DNA of 64,000 bases from Flavobacteriales bacterium (GCA_019912395.1 JAIOIH010000042.1:62001-126000); one strand, 5' to 3'. Counted from the first letter of the stretch, positions 35,293 through 43,306 are shown. The notes: generated by a model not told the origin, from the letters alone. Translations and numbers: made by a program.

Positions 35293-35633
35293 TGATGCTG
35301 CCCAGGCTGAGTCCTGAGGAATTGATGATGATCCAGAATTCAATGGCCGGTCTCTCCGATGCGCAAGCCCGGCAGTTCGTGACCATGTACTCCACCAATC
35401 GGAAGGACGGTCAGACCATGCTGTTGCTCGCGCTGATCGGATTGCTGGGCGTTGCGGGCATCCAACGCTTCGTCATCGGCCAAACAGCAATGGGCGTGGT
35501 TTTCCTGTTGACGGTAGGCTTCTGCGGGATCGGCACGATCATCGACGCGGTGAACGCGAACAAGTTGGCCATGGAATACAACCAGTCCGAGGCCATGCGC
35601 GTGCTGAGCATGTTGAAGATGATGGGCAACTGA
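35271..35633 (+). CDS. TM2 domain protein
   Basis: A 120-residue protein. The soluble N-terminus (LSPEELMMIQNSMAGLSDAQ) is followed by a TM2 domain, with two membrane helices linked by a short turn containing the aromatic/glycine pattern LLGVAGIQRFVIGQTAMGVV and a CGIGTIIDAV segment. It overlaps the DUF2752 gene, and the two probably form an operon. Their joint function is not known. A hairpin shared with the convergent HAD gene follows. Confidence 0.8.
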   Translation: MDQKDLLMMLPRLSPEELMMIQNSMAGLSDAQARQFVTMYSTNRKDGQTMLLLALIGLLGVAGIQRFVIGQTAMGVVFLLTVGFCGIGTIIDAVNANKLAMEYNQSEAMRVLSMLKMMGN

Positions 35634-35682
35634 GCCGCCTTCCCGCAGTAGCCTCATGCAGGGGTAACATGAGGAAGGCCGC
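35634..35682. terminator. Stem-loop between convergent genes
   Basis: Inner perfect arms CCTCATG (35652-35658) and CATGAGG (35668-35674) lie inside nearly perfect outer arms GCCGCCTTCC and GGAAGGCCGC. There is no T run, but its position between the TM2 and HAD stop codons suits a bidirectional terminator or mRNA end. Confidence 0.5.
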
Positions 35683-35684
35683 GA

Positions 35685-36329
35685 TCAGGCCAGCAGTTCC
35701 AGGCGCTTGATCAGCGCTACCACGTCCTCATTGCCCAGCTCAAGGTGCTCCGCGTGCAGGCCCGCCTTCCGCGCACCTTCCACATGCTGGATGCTGTCGT
35801 CGATGAACAAGGTCCGATCGGCTGCGGCGCCATGCGCTGCCAGTACGAACCGGAAGATCCCGGGGTCCGGTTTGCGCATGCCCAGTTCACAACTGTAGTA
35901 GGCACCATCGAACAGTGCCTTGAAATCACGGATGCCGTTCTCCCGCGCCACGATGGCCTCGAACGCCGGCACATGGATGGCGTTGGTGTTGCTGAGCAGC
36001 AGCACCTGATGGTGTTCCCTCAGGCGCTTCACCAGGGCGATACGCTCCTGCGGGATGCCGCCCAGCATGGCGTTCCAGCAGTGGTCGATCTGCTCATCGG
36101 AAATGGGGTTGCCGTATAGCGCCCTGATCTTCATCCTGAATTCCGCAGGAGTAATGGCACCCGTTTCGAAGCCATCGAACAGGTGGTCCTGCTTGGCCTT
36201 GCTGTACAGCGCATTGAACTCGCCGAAGCCGAGTTGGGCAAAGGCGCGTGCCGCCGCGTGGTAGTCCACATCAATGAGCACCCCGCCCAGGTCGAGCAGG
36301 ATTGTGTCGTATTGCACCGATCGTTCCAT
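35685..36329 (-). CDS. HAD superfamily (subfamily IA) phosphatase, YihX-like
   Basis: A 214-residue hydrolase with all four HAD motifs: the nucleophile D13 in LLDLGGVLID, Ser/Thr in LLLSNTNAIH, Lys in GMRKPDPGIF and the acidic pair in LFIDDSIQHV. The DxGGV form and helical cap resemble YihX-type sugar-phosphate phosphatases; the substrate is unknown. The start at 36329 is preferred over upstream Met codons because minus-strand TAGTTTCG lies only 6 nt before it and the protein then begins at the family position. Confidence 0.82.
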   Translation of the reverse strand: MERSVQYDTILLDLGGVLIDVDYHAAARAFAQLGFGEFNALYSKAKQDHLFDGFETGAITPAEFRMKIRALYGNPISDEQIDHCWNAMLGGIPQERIALVKRLREHHQVLLLSNTNAIHVPAFEAIVARENGIRDFKALFDGAYYSCELGMRKPDPGIFRFVLAAHGAAADRTLFIDDSIQHVEGARKAGLHAEHLELGNEDVVALIKRLELLA

Positions 36330-36335
36330 GGGGCG

Positions 36336-36343
36336 CGAAACTA
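36336..36343 (-). promoter_or_regulatory. -7 promoter element (TAGTTTCG) of the HAD phosphatase gene
   Basis: On the minus strand TAGTTTCG is 6 nt upstream of the start codon, and it is divergent from the tRNA -7 box 29 bp away. Confidence 0.45.
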
Positions 36344-36371
36344 GCCGCATCGCCGGTCCATTGCCAACGGC

Positions 36372-36379
36372 TACTTTCG
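36372..36379 (+). promoter_or_regulatory. -7 promoter element (TACTTTCG) of the tRNA gene
   Basis: TACTTTCG lies 12 nt before the first base of the tRNA, a suitable distance for a start just upstream of the mature 5' end. The same octamer occurs at 32662. Confidence 0.45.
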
Positions 36380-36391
36380 CGGCCAATTACC

Positions 36392-36467
36392 GGGCCTATA
36401 GCTCAGCGGTCAGAGCAGCGGACTCATAATCCGTTGGTCGCAGGTTCAAATCCTGCTGGGCCCACCA
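36392..36467 (+). tRNA. tRNA-Ile(CAU), lysidine-modified type
   Basis: A complete cloverleaf of 76 nt with CCA encoded. The acceptor GGGCCTA pairs with TGGGCCC (one G-U), followed by discriminator A and CCA. The anticodon is CAT at 36425-36427 in loop CTCATAA, and the T arm contains GGTTCAAATCC. The body resembles E. coli ileX (GGACTCATAATCCGTTGGTCG region), and the C4-G69 and C5-G68 pairs favoured by TilS are present, so Ile(k2C) is more likely than elongator Met. Both read CAU as DNA, so the call is not certain. Confidence 0.88.
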
Positions 36468-36483
36468 CCTCATTTCCCGGCGG

Positions 36484-38265
36484 TCAATACGGACGTGCGG
36501 CCATCACGGTCATGTCCAGGTCGTCCGCCATGAAGCGGCCTTGTCCGTCCTGGTTCCAGAAGTAGAACTTCACCTTCTCGCCCGGTGCCAAAGGCTGCAG
36601 CGAGACGCGGTATTCGATGTGCTCCCAGAGGCTGTCCCCGGCCGGTGGCATCGGCTCCATGCGGAAGGATTCGTACTGCTTGATATCACCATTGGCATTC
36701 TCGGAGCTGGCCACCACGGTGATGCCACGGGTATCACCTGCCCGGAACACATAGCGTTCAAAGCCCAGCGCGAAATAAAGGGCGCGCCCCGCAGGCAGGT
36801 CCTTCGCGGGCATCTCGAAGCTCGGGCCGAATTCGTCCGTGGTATCACAGGCCACTACATGCCATGGGCTGAAGGCCCGTTCAAAAAGGATGCGTCGCCC
36901 GTTCCAATAGGGTACGTGGTGTTCCACTTCCCAGCGGACATGGGCGAGGGTGTCCAAACCGTTGGGGGCGAACGGTGCGATCACGTAGCGCCCGCCCAGC
37001 CTGCCTTGGTGTTCCTTGTCGAAGCGCAGGAAGCTGTACACGTACTTCCTCCGGTCCATGCATTCGCGGTCCAGGAAGTCGTGGTTGTACTGGTAGAACT
37101 GGGCCAGGTGGAGGGCCGTGGCGGCCAGGAGGAAGGCCAACACCGCTTTTAAGCGCCAGCCCGTCCAGCGGTCCAACATCACGGCCAACGGGAGGATCAG
37201 CACCGTATAGTGTTCCACGTACACCCGCGATCCGAAGCCGCTTCCGTAGTACCAGATCCACCAGCTACTGATCACATAGGTGATCACCATCCAGTACACC
37301 GCTGCGGCCATTGCGCGATAGCGATCATGTTTCCACAGCAGGAGCACGCTCAGCGCAGCGGGGATCAGCACCGGGGTCCACAGGAACAAACCACGCCTGA
37401 CGCCAAGGAGCACTTGGAACAGGGCCGGCCTCCCCCACGTGAAGCCTTCGCCCTTGTAACCGTATGCCACGAAACTACCCACTTGGGCGTACCACAGTGC
37501 CGGCTGGATGGCCACCACGCAGAGCCCGGCCAACGCGGTGAGCGCCATGGCTCCGGGGCGCTGGATGAAGCTGCGCAGGAACAAGGGCGTGCCCTTCCCC
37601 AGCAGCACGGGAATGGCCAGCAGCACCAAGCCGTTCACGGGTCGCACCAGCACGATCAGGCCCAGCACCGCACCCCACGCGATCATCACCGGGGTGCGCG
37701 GGCTGTCCGCAATGCGCTGGGTGAGCAGGAGGAAAATGGAGAACAAACAGAAGGAGTACACGTGGGACCAGCCGGGCTGGATGGCGGTGTATTGCGCGAA
37801 CTGGGTACCGAAGCCGAGCACCAACAGCAGTATGGCCGCACTGCGGTCCGTAACGCCCATGCGAAGGAGCACCGCCCGCAGGGCAAGCAAGCCCAGCAGG
37901 GCATAGACCAAGGCCGCAATGGCGATGGCATGCTCGTAGGGCGGGGAGTAGCCATCGGCCACGCCGCCCGTCGCCTTCACGACGGCGTGCGCGGACAGGA
38001 AGAACGGGGTGAGCAGGACCGCCTCCCCGGCGAAATACTTGTTGAGCGTACCGTTGGGCGTCACGTTCACGTACTCCGCCCGCACGCGTTCATTCCCCAG
38101 GTCATGGCCGATGAAGATGGCGTGCAGGTAGCCGTAATAGCCGTGTACATCGCTGGTGATGATGCCCCCGGCGCTGTCCCGGACGGAACGCTCGGAGACG
38201 ATGGCGAAGAAGAGCATCACCAGGAGGATGGACAACAGCGACGCCCTGTTTCGTCCCGGTAACAT
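36484..38265 (-). CDS. Polytopic membrane protein, GT-C glycosyltransferase-like
   Basis: A 593-residue protein with about 10-12 hydrophobic helices through residue ~410 and a soluble C-terminal beta-rich domain (residues ~440-593). Early acidic residues in IITSDVHGYYGYL and the aromatic-rich loop ISSWWIWYYGSGFGSRVYVE (followed by HY) match the general form of GT-C transferases or protein mannosyltransferase-like proteins. The motif is not diagnostic. It would use a lipid-linked sugar at the periplasmic face (inference). It ends just after the tRNA and is divergent from galE. Confidence 0.68.
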   Translation of the reverse strand: MLPGRNRASLLSILLVMLFFAIVSERSVRDSAGGIITSDVHGYYGYLHAIFIGHDLGNERVRAEYVNVTPNGTLNKYFAGEAVLLTPFFLSAHAVVKATGGVADGYSPPYEHAIAIAALVYALLGLLALRAVLLRMGVTDRSAAILLLVLGFGTQFAQYTAIQPGWSHVYSFCLFSIFLLLTQRIADSPRTPVMIAWGAVLGLIVLVRPVNGLVLLAIPVLLGKGTPLFLRSFIQRPGAMALTALAGLCVVAIQPALWYAQVGSFVAYGYKGEGFTWGRPALFQVLLGVRRGLFLWTPVLIPAALSVLLLWKHDRYRAMAAAVYWMVITYVISSWWIWYYGSGFGSRVYVEHYTVLILPLAVMLDRWTGWRLKAVLAFLLAATALHLAQFYQYNHDFLDRECMDRRKYVYSFLRFDKEHQGRLGGRYVIAPFAPNGLDTLAHVRWEVEHHVPYWNGRRILFERAFSPWHVVACDTTDEFGPSFEMPAKDLPAGRALYFALGFERYVFRAGDTRGITVVASSENANGDIKQYESFRMEPMPPAGDSLWEHIEYRVSLQPLAPGEKVKFYFWNQDGQGRFMADDLDMTVMAARPY

Positions 38266-38305
38266 GGCCGCTAAAATGCGAAGTCCGTGGCAACCGGGAC
38301 TGTCC

Positions 38306-38313
38306 TATTTTCG
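38306..38313 (+). promoter_or_regulatory. -7 promoter element (TATTTTCG) of galE
   Basis: TATTTTCG is 6 nt before the galE ATG at 38320. This supports that start over the in-frame ATG at 38287. Confidence 0.45.
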
Positions 38314-38319
38314 CGGACC

Positions 38320-39345
38320 ATGGAAAAAGTGATCGTTACGGGTGGTGCGGGCTTCATCGGCTCGCACACGTGCGTGGAGTTGCTGGAGGCCGGTTTTGAA
38401 CCTGTTATCGTGGATGACCTTCGCAACAGTGAGGAGCGGGTGCTAAAGGGCCTGGAGAAGATCGTCAGCCGGGAATTGCCGATCCATCGCATCGATTGCG
38501 GGGATGCGGTGGCCCTGAACAAGGTGTTCGAGGCGGAAAAGCCTTCCAGCGTGATCCACTTTGCCGCCGACAAGGCCGTGGGCGAAAGCGTACGCGAACC
38601 CTTGAAGTACTATTCCAACAACATCGGTTCCCTCTTCACCCTGCTCCGTGTGATGGAACAGCACAGGGTGAAGGACCTCGTCTTCTCCTCGTCCTGCACC
38701 GTGTACGGGGATACGGACCAGCTACCCGTGACGGAGAATTCACCTACCGGTGCCGCTGCATCGCCCTATGGCTACACCAAGGTGGTGTGCGAGCGGATGC
38801 TCCGCGATGCATCGGCCGCGGACCCCTTGCTGCGCGCCGTGCTCCTGCGCTATTTCAACCCCATCGGTGCGCACCCGTCGGGGATCATCGGTGAACTGCC
38901 CATCGGCGTCCCGAACAACCTCATCCCCTTCATCACCCAGGCAGCGGCGGGCATTCGCGAGAAGCTCACCGTTTTCGGGGATGATTACCCCACGCGCGAT
39001 GGCTCGTGCATCCGGGACTACATCCACGTGGTGGACCTGGCCAAGGCACACGTGCTGGCCTTGCGATGGATCGCGAAGCAAAAGGCTCCGGTCTGTGATG
39101 TGTTCAACCTCGGAACCGGCACCGGCAACACGGTGCTGGAGGCCGTACACACCTTCGAGGCGGAGAACGGCGTGAAGGTGCCTTACGTGATCGGGCCGCG
39201 CAGGGCGGGCGACGTAGTGGCGATGTACGCGGACACCACCAAGAGCAGCGAAGTACTGGGCTGGCGTACCGAGCTCACCTTGGGGGACGCGCTCCGCGAT
39301 GCATGGCGTTGGCAACAGACCCTCGGCAAGGCTGCGGTTCAGTAG
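38320..39345 (+). CDS. galE: UDP-glucose 4-epimerase
   Basis: A 341-residue extended SDR. The NAD motif GGAGFIGSHTCVELLEAG starts near residue 7, the catalytic Ser region is SSSCTVYG and Tyr/Lys are in SPYGYTKVVCE. The substrate motif RYFNPIGAHPSG and the GTGTGNTVLE segment are typical of GalE. It interconverts UDP-glucose and UDP-galactose, supplying sugars for envelope polysaccharides. Neighbouring genes are a GT-C-like membrane protein (divergent) and a PAP2-like phosphatase (convergent, 7-bp overlap). Confidence 0.93.
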   Translation: MEKVIVTGGAGFIGSHTCVELLEAGFEPVIVDDLRNSEERVLKGLEKIVSRELPIHRIDCGDAVALNKVFEAEKPSSVIHFAADKAVGESVREPLKYYSNNIGSLFTLLRVMEQHRVKDLVFSSSCTVYGDTDQLPVTENSPTGAAASPYGYTKVVCERMLRDASAADPLLRAVLLRYFNPIGAHPSGIIGELPIGVPNNLIPFITQAAAGIREKLTVFGDDYPTRDGSCIRDYIHVVDLAKAHVLALRWIAKQKAPVCDVFNLGTGTGNTVLEAVHTFEAENGVKVPYVIGPRRAGDVVAMYADTTKSSEVLGWRTELTLGDALRDAWRWQQTLGKAAVQ

Positions 39346-39956
39346 TAGATCCCGAACATCAGGCAGAGGAAGGTGCCCGCAAAACCGACCAGCGCGCCCG
39401 CGTAGACCTGTGCGGGGGTATGGTCCGTCACGAGAAGGCGTGCGGTGCCCAATGCCCCGGCCACGATGAACATCAGCGGGAGGAACCAAGCGTGGGCGCC
39501 GTGCAGGAACATCAGGCCGAGAAGCATGCCGAGGATGCCCCCGATGCCCGTGGTATGCATGCTGATCTTCCACCGCAGGGTGATGACGAGGTCCGCCACC
39601 AACGACAGGATGATGCCGGCAAAGAGCGCCAACGTAACCGGGGAGTTCGGCGTTCTGCGAAGCAGGTAGTAGGCCATGCAGAAATAGATCAGCGTAAGCA
39701 GGAAAGGCACGATGCGCTCCAGGCGTCCGGGCATGGCCAGCTCCGTAACCGCGCCGCTCCGCCACAGCATGAACATGCTCATCACGGGGAACAACGCGGT
39801 CATCACGAAGACCATCCCCACGATCACCCACTGGCCATTGCGCGTGAACGTGAAGGTGAGGTGCGGGTCGATGCCGAACGCGATGATCAGCGCGAGCGTG
39901 GGCATCCACACCGGATGGAGCAGGAGGGAAAGAAGGTGGGCCGCCCTGTGCATCAA
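39339..39956 (-). CDS. PAP2-superfamily membrane phosphatase-like protein
   Basis: A 205-residue protein with about six membrane helices. The PAP2-like active-site elements KISMHTTGIGG and GTARLLVTDHTPAQVYAG are present, with the catalytic histidines in SMHTTG and DHTPAQ. The family dephosphorylates lipid phosphates such as undecaprenyl or phosphatidyl species at the membrane. Its start overlaps the rpoN stop by 4 bp (ATGA), so it is translated from the rpoN message. Confidence 0.78.
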   Translation of the reverse strand: MMHRAAHLLSLLLHPVWMPTLALIIAFGIDPHLTFTFTRNGQWVIVGMVFVMTALFPVMSMFMLWRSGAVTELAMPGRLERIVPFLLTLIYFCMAYYLLRRTPNSPVTLALFAGIILSLVADLVITLRWKISMHTTGIGGILGMLLGLMFLHGAHAWFLPLMFIVAGALGTARLLVTDHTPAQVYAGALVGFAGTFLCLMFGIYY

Positions 39957-41407
39957 AGCTCCTTGCGCAAGCGCGCCACCGGCATGTTCAATTGCTCGCG
40001 GTACTTGGCCACGGTGCGGCGGGCGATGTTGTAGCCCTTGCCGCGCAACAGCTTCGTCAGTTCGTCGTCCGTCAGCGGGTTCTGCTTGTTCTCCGCTTGG
40101 ATCGCTTCCTCCAGGATCTTCTTCACCTCACGCGTGCTCACCTCCTCGCCACTGTCCGTCATCAGGCTCTCGCTGAAGAAGAACTTCAACAGGTAGGTGC
40201 CGTGGTCCGTCTGCACATACTTGCTGTTCGCCACGCGGCTCACCGTGCTGATGTCCATGCCCACCTTCTCGGCGATGTCCTTGAGGATCATCGGCTTCAT
40301 CTTCGTCTCGTCGCCGGTGAGGAAGAACTCGCGCTGGTGCTCCATGATGGCCTCCATGGTGATCAGCAACGTGTTCTGGCGCTGCTTGATCGCATCGATG
40401 AACCACTTGGCGGAATCGAGCTTCTGCTTGATGAAGACCAGCGCGTCCTTGGCCTTGGGGTCCTTCTTGTTGCGCTGGTACTCCTTGATCATGTCGCGGT
40501 ACTGGCGGCTCACGCGCAGCTCCGGGGCATTGCGCCCGTTCAGGGAAAGCTCCAATTGGCCGTCCACCGCGTTGATGGCGAAATCGGGCACGATCGCTTG
40601 CGCGGACTTGGTGGTGTCGCGGCCGGTATTGCCGGGCTTGGGGTTCAGGCGCACGATCACGTCGATGGCATCGCGCAACGCGTCCTCGTCGATCTCCAAG
40701 CGCTCCATGATGCGGTCGTAGTGCTTCTTGGTGAACGCGTCGAAATGCTTGTCCACGATGGCCTTGGCCGTGAGCACGTCCACGGCATTGTGCATCCGGT
40801 TCAGCTGCAGGAGGAGGCATTCACGCAGGTCGCGTGCGGCCACCCCGGCCGGATCGAGCGTTTGCACCTCATGGAGCGCCTTGCCCAGCTCCGCCTCATC
40901 GGTCATGATGTTCGCGGTGAAGGCCAGGTCGTTCACGATCTGGTCCAGGCTTCTTCGCAGGTAGCCGTCCTCGTCCAAATTGCCGATGAGGTGTTCGCCC
41001 AGGAGCTCGGTGCGCTCATCGACATTGCGCAGGGAAAGTTGCGTGCGCATGGCATCCTGGAACGTGGTCCCGCCCGTGAGCGGCATTTCGTACTCCTCGT
41101 CGTCCGCGCTCTGGTTCTTGGCGCTCAGCTTGTAGTCCGGGGTGTCGTCGTCCTGGAAATAATCGCTGAGGTCGAACTCCTCGTTGCTCGTTTCCGGTTC
41201 GTCCTCCGTATCGCTTGCCGCTTGTTCCGCGGCGAGCACCTCCTCCTCTTCCTGGTCGTCCCCCTCCTCCAGGGCGGGATTCTCCTCCAACTCCTGCTTG
41301 ATGCGCTGTTCCAGCTCAAGTGTGGGCACCTGCAACAGCTTCATCAGCTGGATCTGCTGCGGGCTGAGCTTCTGTTGGAGCTTCTGGGAGAGGTATTGTT
41401 TGAGCAT
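39953..41407 (-). CDS. rpoN: RNA polymerase sigma-54 factor
   Basis: A 484-residue sigma-54. The N-terminal activator-interaction region is Gln/Leu-rich (LKQYLSQKLQQKLSPQQIQL), followed by a very acidic linker (about residues 45-115). The core-binding domain contains TLDPAGVAARDLRECLLLQL, the helix-turn-helix region is IAEKVGMDISTVSRVANSKY, and the RpoN box is ARRTVAKYRE (462-471). The start at 41407 matches the family N-terminus and follows a good promoter. No -12/-24 promoter was recognised with confidence elsewhere in the window. Confidence 0.93.
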   Translation of the reverse strand: MLKQYLSQKLQQKLSPQQIQLMKLLQVPTLELEQRIKQELEENPALEEGDDQEEEEVLAAEQAASDTEDEPETSNEEFDLSDYFQDDDTPDYKLSAKNQSADDEEYEMPLTGGTTFQDAMRTQLSLRNVDERTELLGEHLIGNLDEDGYLRRSLDQIVNDLAFTANIMTDEAELGKALHEVQTLDPAGVAARDLRECLLLQLNRMHNAVDVLTAKAIVDKHFDAFTKKHYDRIMERLEIDEDALRDAIDVIVRLNPKPGNTGRDTTKSAQAIVPDFAINAVDGQLELSLNGRNAPELRVSRQYRDMIKEYQRNKKDPKAKDALVFIKQKLDSAKWFIDAIKQRQNTLLITMEAIMEHQREFFLTGDETKMKPMILKDIAEKVGMDISTVSRVANSKYVQTDHGTYLLKFFFSESLMTDSGEEVSTREVKKILEEAIQAENKQNPLTDDELTKLLRGKGYNIARRTVAKYREQLNMPVARLRKEL

Positions 41408-41453
41408 GGCGACGTGGCGGAGGGCTTTCCGTCCGAAGGTTTTCTTGTGTGTG

Positions 41454-41486
41454 CGAAGGTACCGCTGCGAGGTCTTGGACCGGCAA
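41454..41486 (-). promoter_or_regulatory. Promoter of rpoN
   Basis: On the minus strand TTG (41486-41484) precedes TACCTTCG (41461-41454) by 22 nt, with a leader of about 45 nt to the rpoN start. Confidence 0.5.
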
Positions 41487-41592
41487 GTGAACGGGTGGCC
41501 CTCTGTGATCGATCCGCATCGGCCCCCATGACGCTCGCGCCGCCCGGCGTTCCATCCTTCGCTGGTACTCATCGCGTGGCGGCGACGCGGGT

Positions 41593-41600
41593 TACATTTC
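41593..41600 (+). promoter_or_regulatory. Candidate -7 element (TACATTTC)
   Basis: TACATTTC(GG) ends 4 nt before the ATG at 41605, matching the near-leaderless arrangement seen elsewhere. Confidence 0.35.
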
Positions 41601-41604
41601 GGCG

Positions 41605-42726
41605 ATGATCCACCGCACGCTGAAGGCCACCGCACTGCTCGTTGCTTGCCTGCTGCTCGGCAGTTGCAAGGTGGGCCGCTTCTTCATCTACAATTTTGCC
41701 GATACCAACGATCACCGCAAGTTCCCCTCACGGCCCCTGCCGACCTCACCGGAGCCGTTCCATTACGCGGAGGCCGCCACGGAAAAGGCACCGCGCACGA
41801 TCACTGCGGATGGAAAGGAGCTCGCATTCGATGCGTTCCTGGAGAAGTACAGGTCGGTGGCTTTTCTGGTGATCCAGCGGGACACCATCCTGTACGAGCG
41901 CTACTTCAAGGGCCATGACCCGGCGCATGTGCACACGTCCTTCTCCATGGCCAAGTCGGTGATGAGCATGCTGATCGGCTGCGCCATCGCGGACGGGATG
42001 ATCGCGGACGTGGACCAACCGGTCACGGACCTCATTCCGGAACTACGCGAGAACGGCTTCGGCAAGGTGACCGTGGAACACCTGCTGCAAATGACCAGCG
42101 GGCTGAAGTTCAATGAGAGCTATTCGAACCCTTTCGGCGATGCCGCCACCTTCTACTATGGGCGTCGCCTGTACCAAAGCATGGCGAGGATGAAGTTGAA
42201 GGGTCCGCCGGGAGAGCACTTTGAATACCAGAGCGGGAGCAGCCAGTTGCTCGGCTGGGTGCTGGAGCGCGCATTGCAAAAGGCCGGTGACCCCCGCACC
42301 ATCACGGCATACGCCAACGACAAGCTCTGGGCGCCCTTGGGCATGGAATTCCCGGCCTCCTGGAGCATCGACCGCAAGGAGGGCGGCATCGAGAAGACCT
42401 TCTGCTGCATCAACGCACCGGCCCGGGACTTCGCGAAGCTCGGTTCGCTCTATCTGCACGCGGGTGAATGGCGGGGAAAGCAGCTGGTCCCGAAGGAATG
42501 GGTGGCCCGGAGCACGCGCGTGGACACCGCCAACGGCAGTGCCTGGTACTACCAATACCAATGGTGGCTGCCCTCGCGGGAAGGGGACTTCCAGGCCAAG
42601 GGGATCCTTGGGCAATACATCTACGTGGACCCGGCGCGGGAGCTGGTGATGGTGCGGCTGGGCACCAACCACGGCAAGGTGGACTGGACCTCCGTGCTGC
42701 GCAGCTTGGCCAAGGCCTACCCCTGA
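41605..42726 (+). CDS. Serine hydrolase (beta-lactamase/PBP-like) lipoprotein
   Basis: A 373-residue lipoprotein with lipobox LLLGSC (Cys21). The SxxK catalytic motif is S114-M-A-K117, the second motif is YQS in HFEYQSGSSQLLGW, and YYQYQWWLPS lies near the C-terminus, where the third element is usually found. The family (class C beta-lactamase/esterase EstB type) includes carboxylesterases and peptidases. A lipid-anchored periplasmic or surface location is inferred; the substrate is unknown. It appears to be a single-gene unit before the suf promoter. Confidence 0.83.
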   Translation: MIHRTLKATALLVACLLLGSCKVGRFFIYNFADTNDHRKFPSRPLPTSPEPFHYAEAATEKAPRTITADGKELAFDAFLEKYRSVAFLVIQRDTILYERYFKGHDPAHVHTSFSMAKSVMSMLIGCAIADGMIADVDQPVTDLIPELRENGFGKVTVEHLLQMTSGLKFNESYSNPFGDAATFYYGRRLYQSMARMKLKGPPGEHFEYQSGSSQLLGWVLERALQKAGDPRTITAYANDKLWAPLGMEFPASWSIDRKEGGIEKTFCCINAPARDFAKLGSLYLHAGEWRGKQLVPKEWVARSTRVDTANGSAWYYQYQWWLPSREGDFQAKGILGQYIYVDPARELVMVRLGTNHGKVDWTSVLRSLAKAYP

Positions 42727-42783
42727 AGGGCCGGGCCGGAACCCCGGGGCGATGTGCCACTTGCCGGGGAAGATCTCGGGGCA

Positions 42784-42814
42784 TTGTCCGACCTTTCAAT
42801 GCTTCGTACCTTTG
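42784..42814 (+). promoter_or_regulatory. Promoter of sufAB
   Basis: TTG (42784-42786), 20 nt, then TACCTTTG (42807-42814): a complete match to the Bacteroidota -33/-7 consensus and one of the two best promoters in the window. Confidence 0.72.
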
Positions 42815-42821
42815 TGGCCAT

Positions 42822-42842
42822 TATTTAGACGACTTCTAAATA
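42822..42842 (+). promoter_or_regulatory. Perfect palindromic operator in the sufAB leader
   Basis: TATTTAGA-N5-TCTAAATA is a perfect 8-bp inverted repeat lying at about +1 to +22 relative to the predicted start, immediately downstream of the -7 box. A repressor bound here would block initiation. Its AT-rich form and place before Fe-S assembly genes suggest an iron- or Fe-S-responsive regulator (Fur or Rrf2/IscR family), which is inference. Confidence 0.6.
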
Positions 42843-42853
42843 GCAGGGAGAAC

Positions 42854-43180
42854 ATGATCAAGGTGAGCAACGAGGCAAAACAGGAATTCACCAAGCTGCT
42901 CGGCACGGAGGGCCGGGGGCCGCAGCACTTCGTGCGCGTGGGCGTAAAGGGCGGCGGCTGCAGCGGCCTCTCCTACGACCTGGTCTTCGACGACACCATG
43001 AAGGACGGCGACAAGGTGTTCGAGGACAACGGCGTGAAGGTGGTGGTGGACAAGAAGAGCCTGCTCTACCTGCTCGGCACCACGCTGGACTTCAGTGGCG
43101 GCCTCAACGGCAAGGGCTTTCAGTTCGTGAACCCCAATGCAAGCCGGACCTGCGGCTGCGGGGAGAGCTTCAGTATCTGA
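42854..43180 (+). CDS. sufA: Fe-S cluster assembly scaffold/A-type carrier SufA
   Basis: A 108-residue HesB/IscA-family protein with the three conserved cysteines: C36 in GGGCSG, and C100 and C102 in TCGCGESF. A-type carriers receive [2Fe-2S] or [4Fe-4S] clusters from SufBCD and deliver them to apoproteins. AGGGAG is a good ribosome-binding site 5 nt before the ATG. A promoter and palindromic operator precede it, and sufB follows after a 126-bp hairpin-containing gap. Confidence 0.9.
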   Translation: MIKVSNEAKQEFTKLLGTEGRGPQHFVRVGVKGGGCSGLSYDLVFDDTMKDGDKVFEDNGVKVVVDKKSLLYLLGTTLDFSGGLNGKGFQFVNPNASRTCGCGESFSI

Positions 43181-43184
43181 TTTC

Positions 43185-43300
43185 ACCACGGAGGCACGGA
43201 GAAATCCCGAATGAAAACCGCCAAGACGCTAAGCACGCCAAGAAATCCATCTTGTCTGCCTTCAGACTTTGCGCTCTTTGCGTCTTTGCGGTAAAGAATT
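43185..43300 (+). repeat. Intergenic hairpin repeat between sufA and sufB
   Basis: ACCGCCAAGACGCTAAG (43217-43233) pairs with CTTTGCGTCTTTGCGGT (43276-43292) at 15 of 17 positions. The preceding CACCACGGAGGCACGGAG (43186-43203) matches a segment near 30764 at all but one position. The element could attenuate readthrough or stabilise the sufA transcript. Confidence 0.65.
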
Positions 43301-43306
43301 GAGCTT

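Noticed and set aside
36392-36467. tRNA-Met (elongator) reading of the CAU anticodon
   Set aside because: The body and acceptor pairs C4-G69 and C5-G68 resemble tRNA-Ile2 substrates of TilS more closely; Met is kept only as an alternative.
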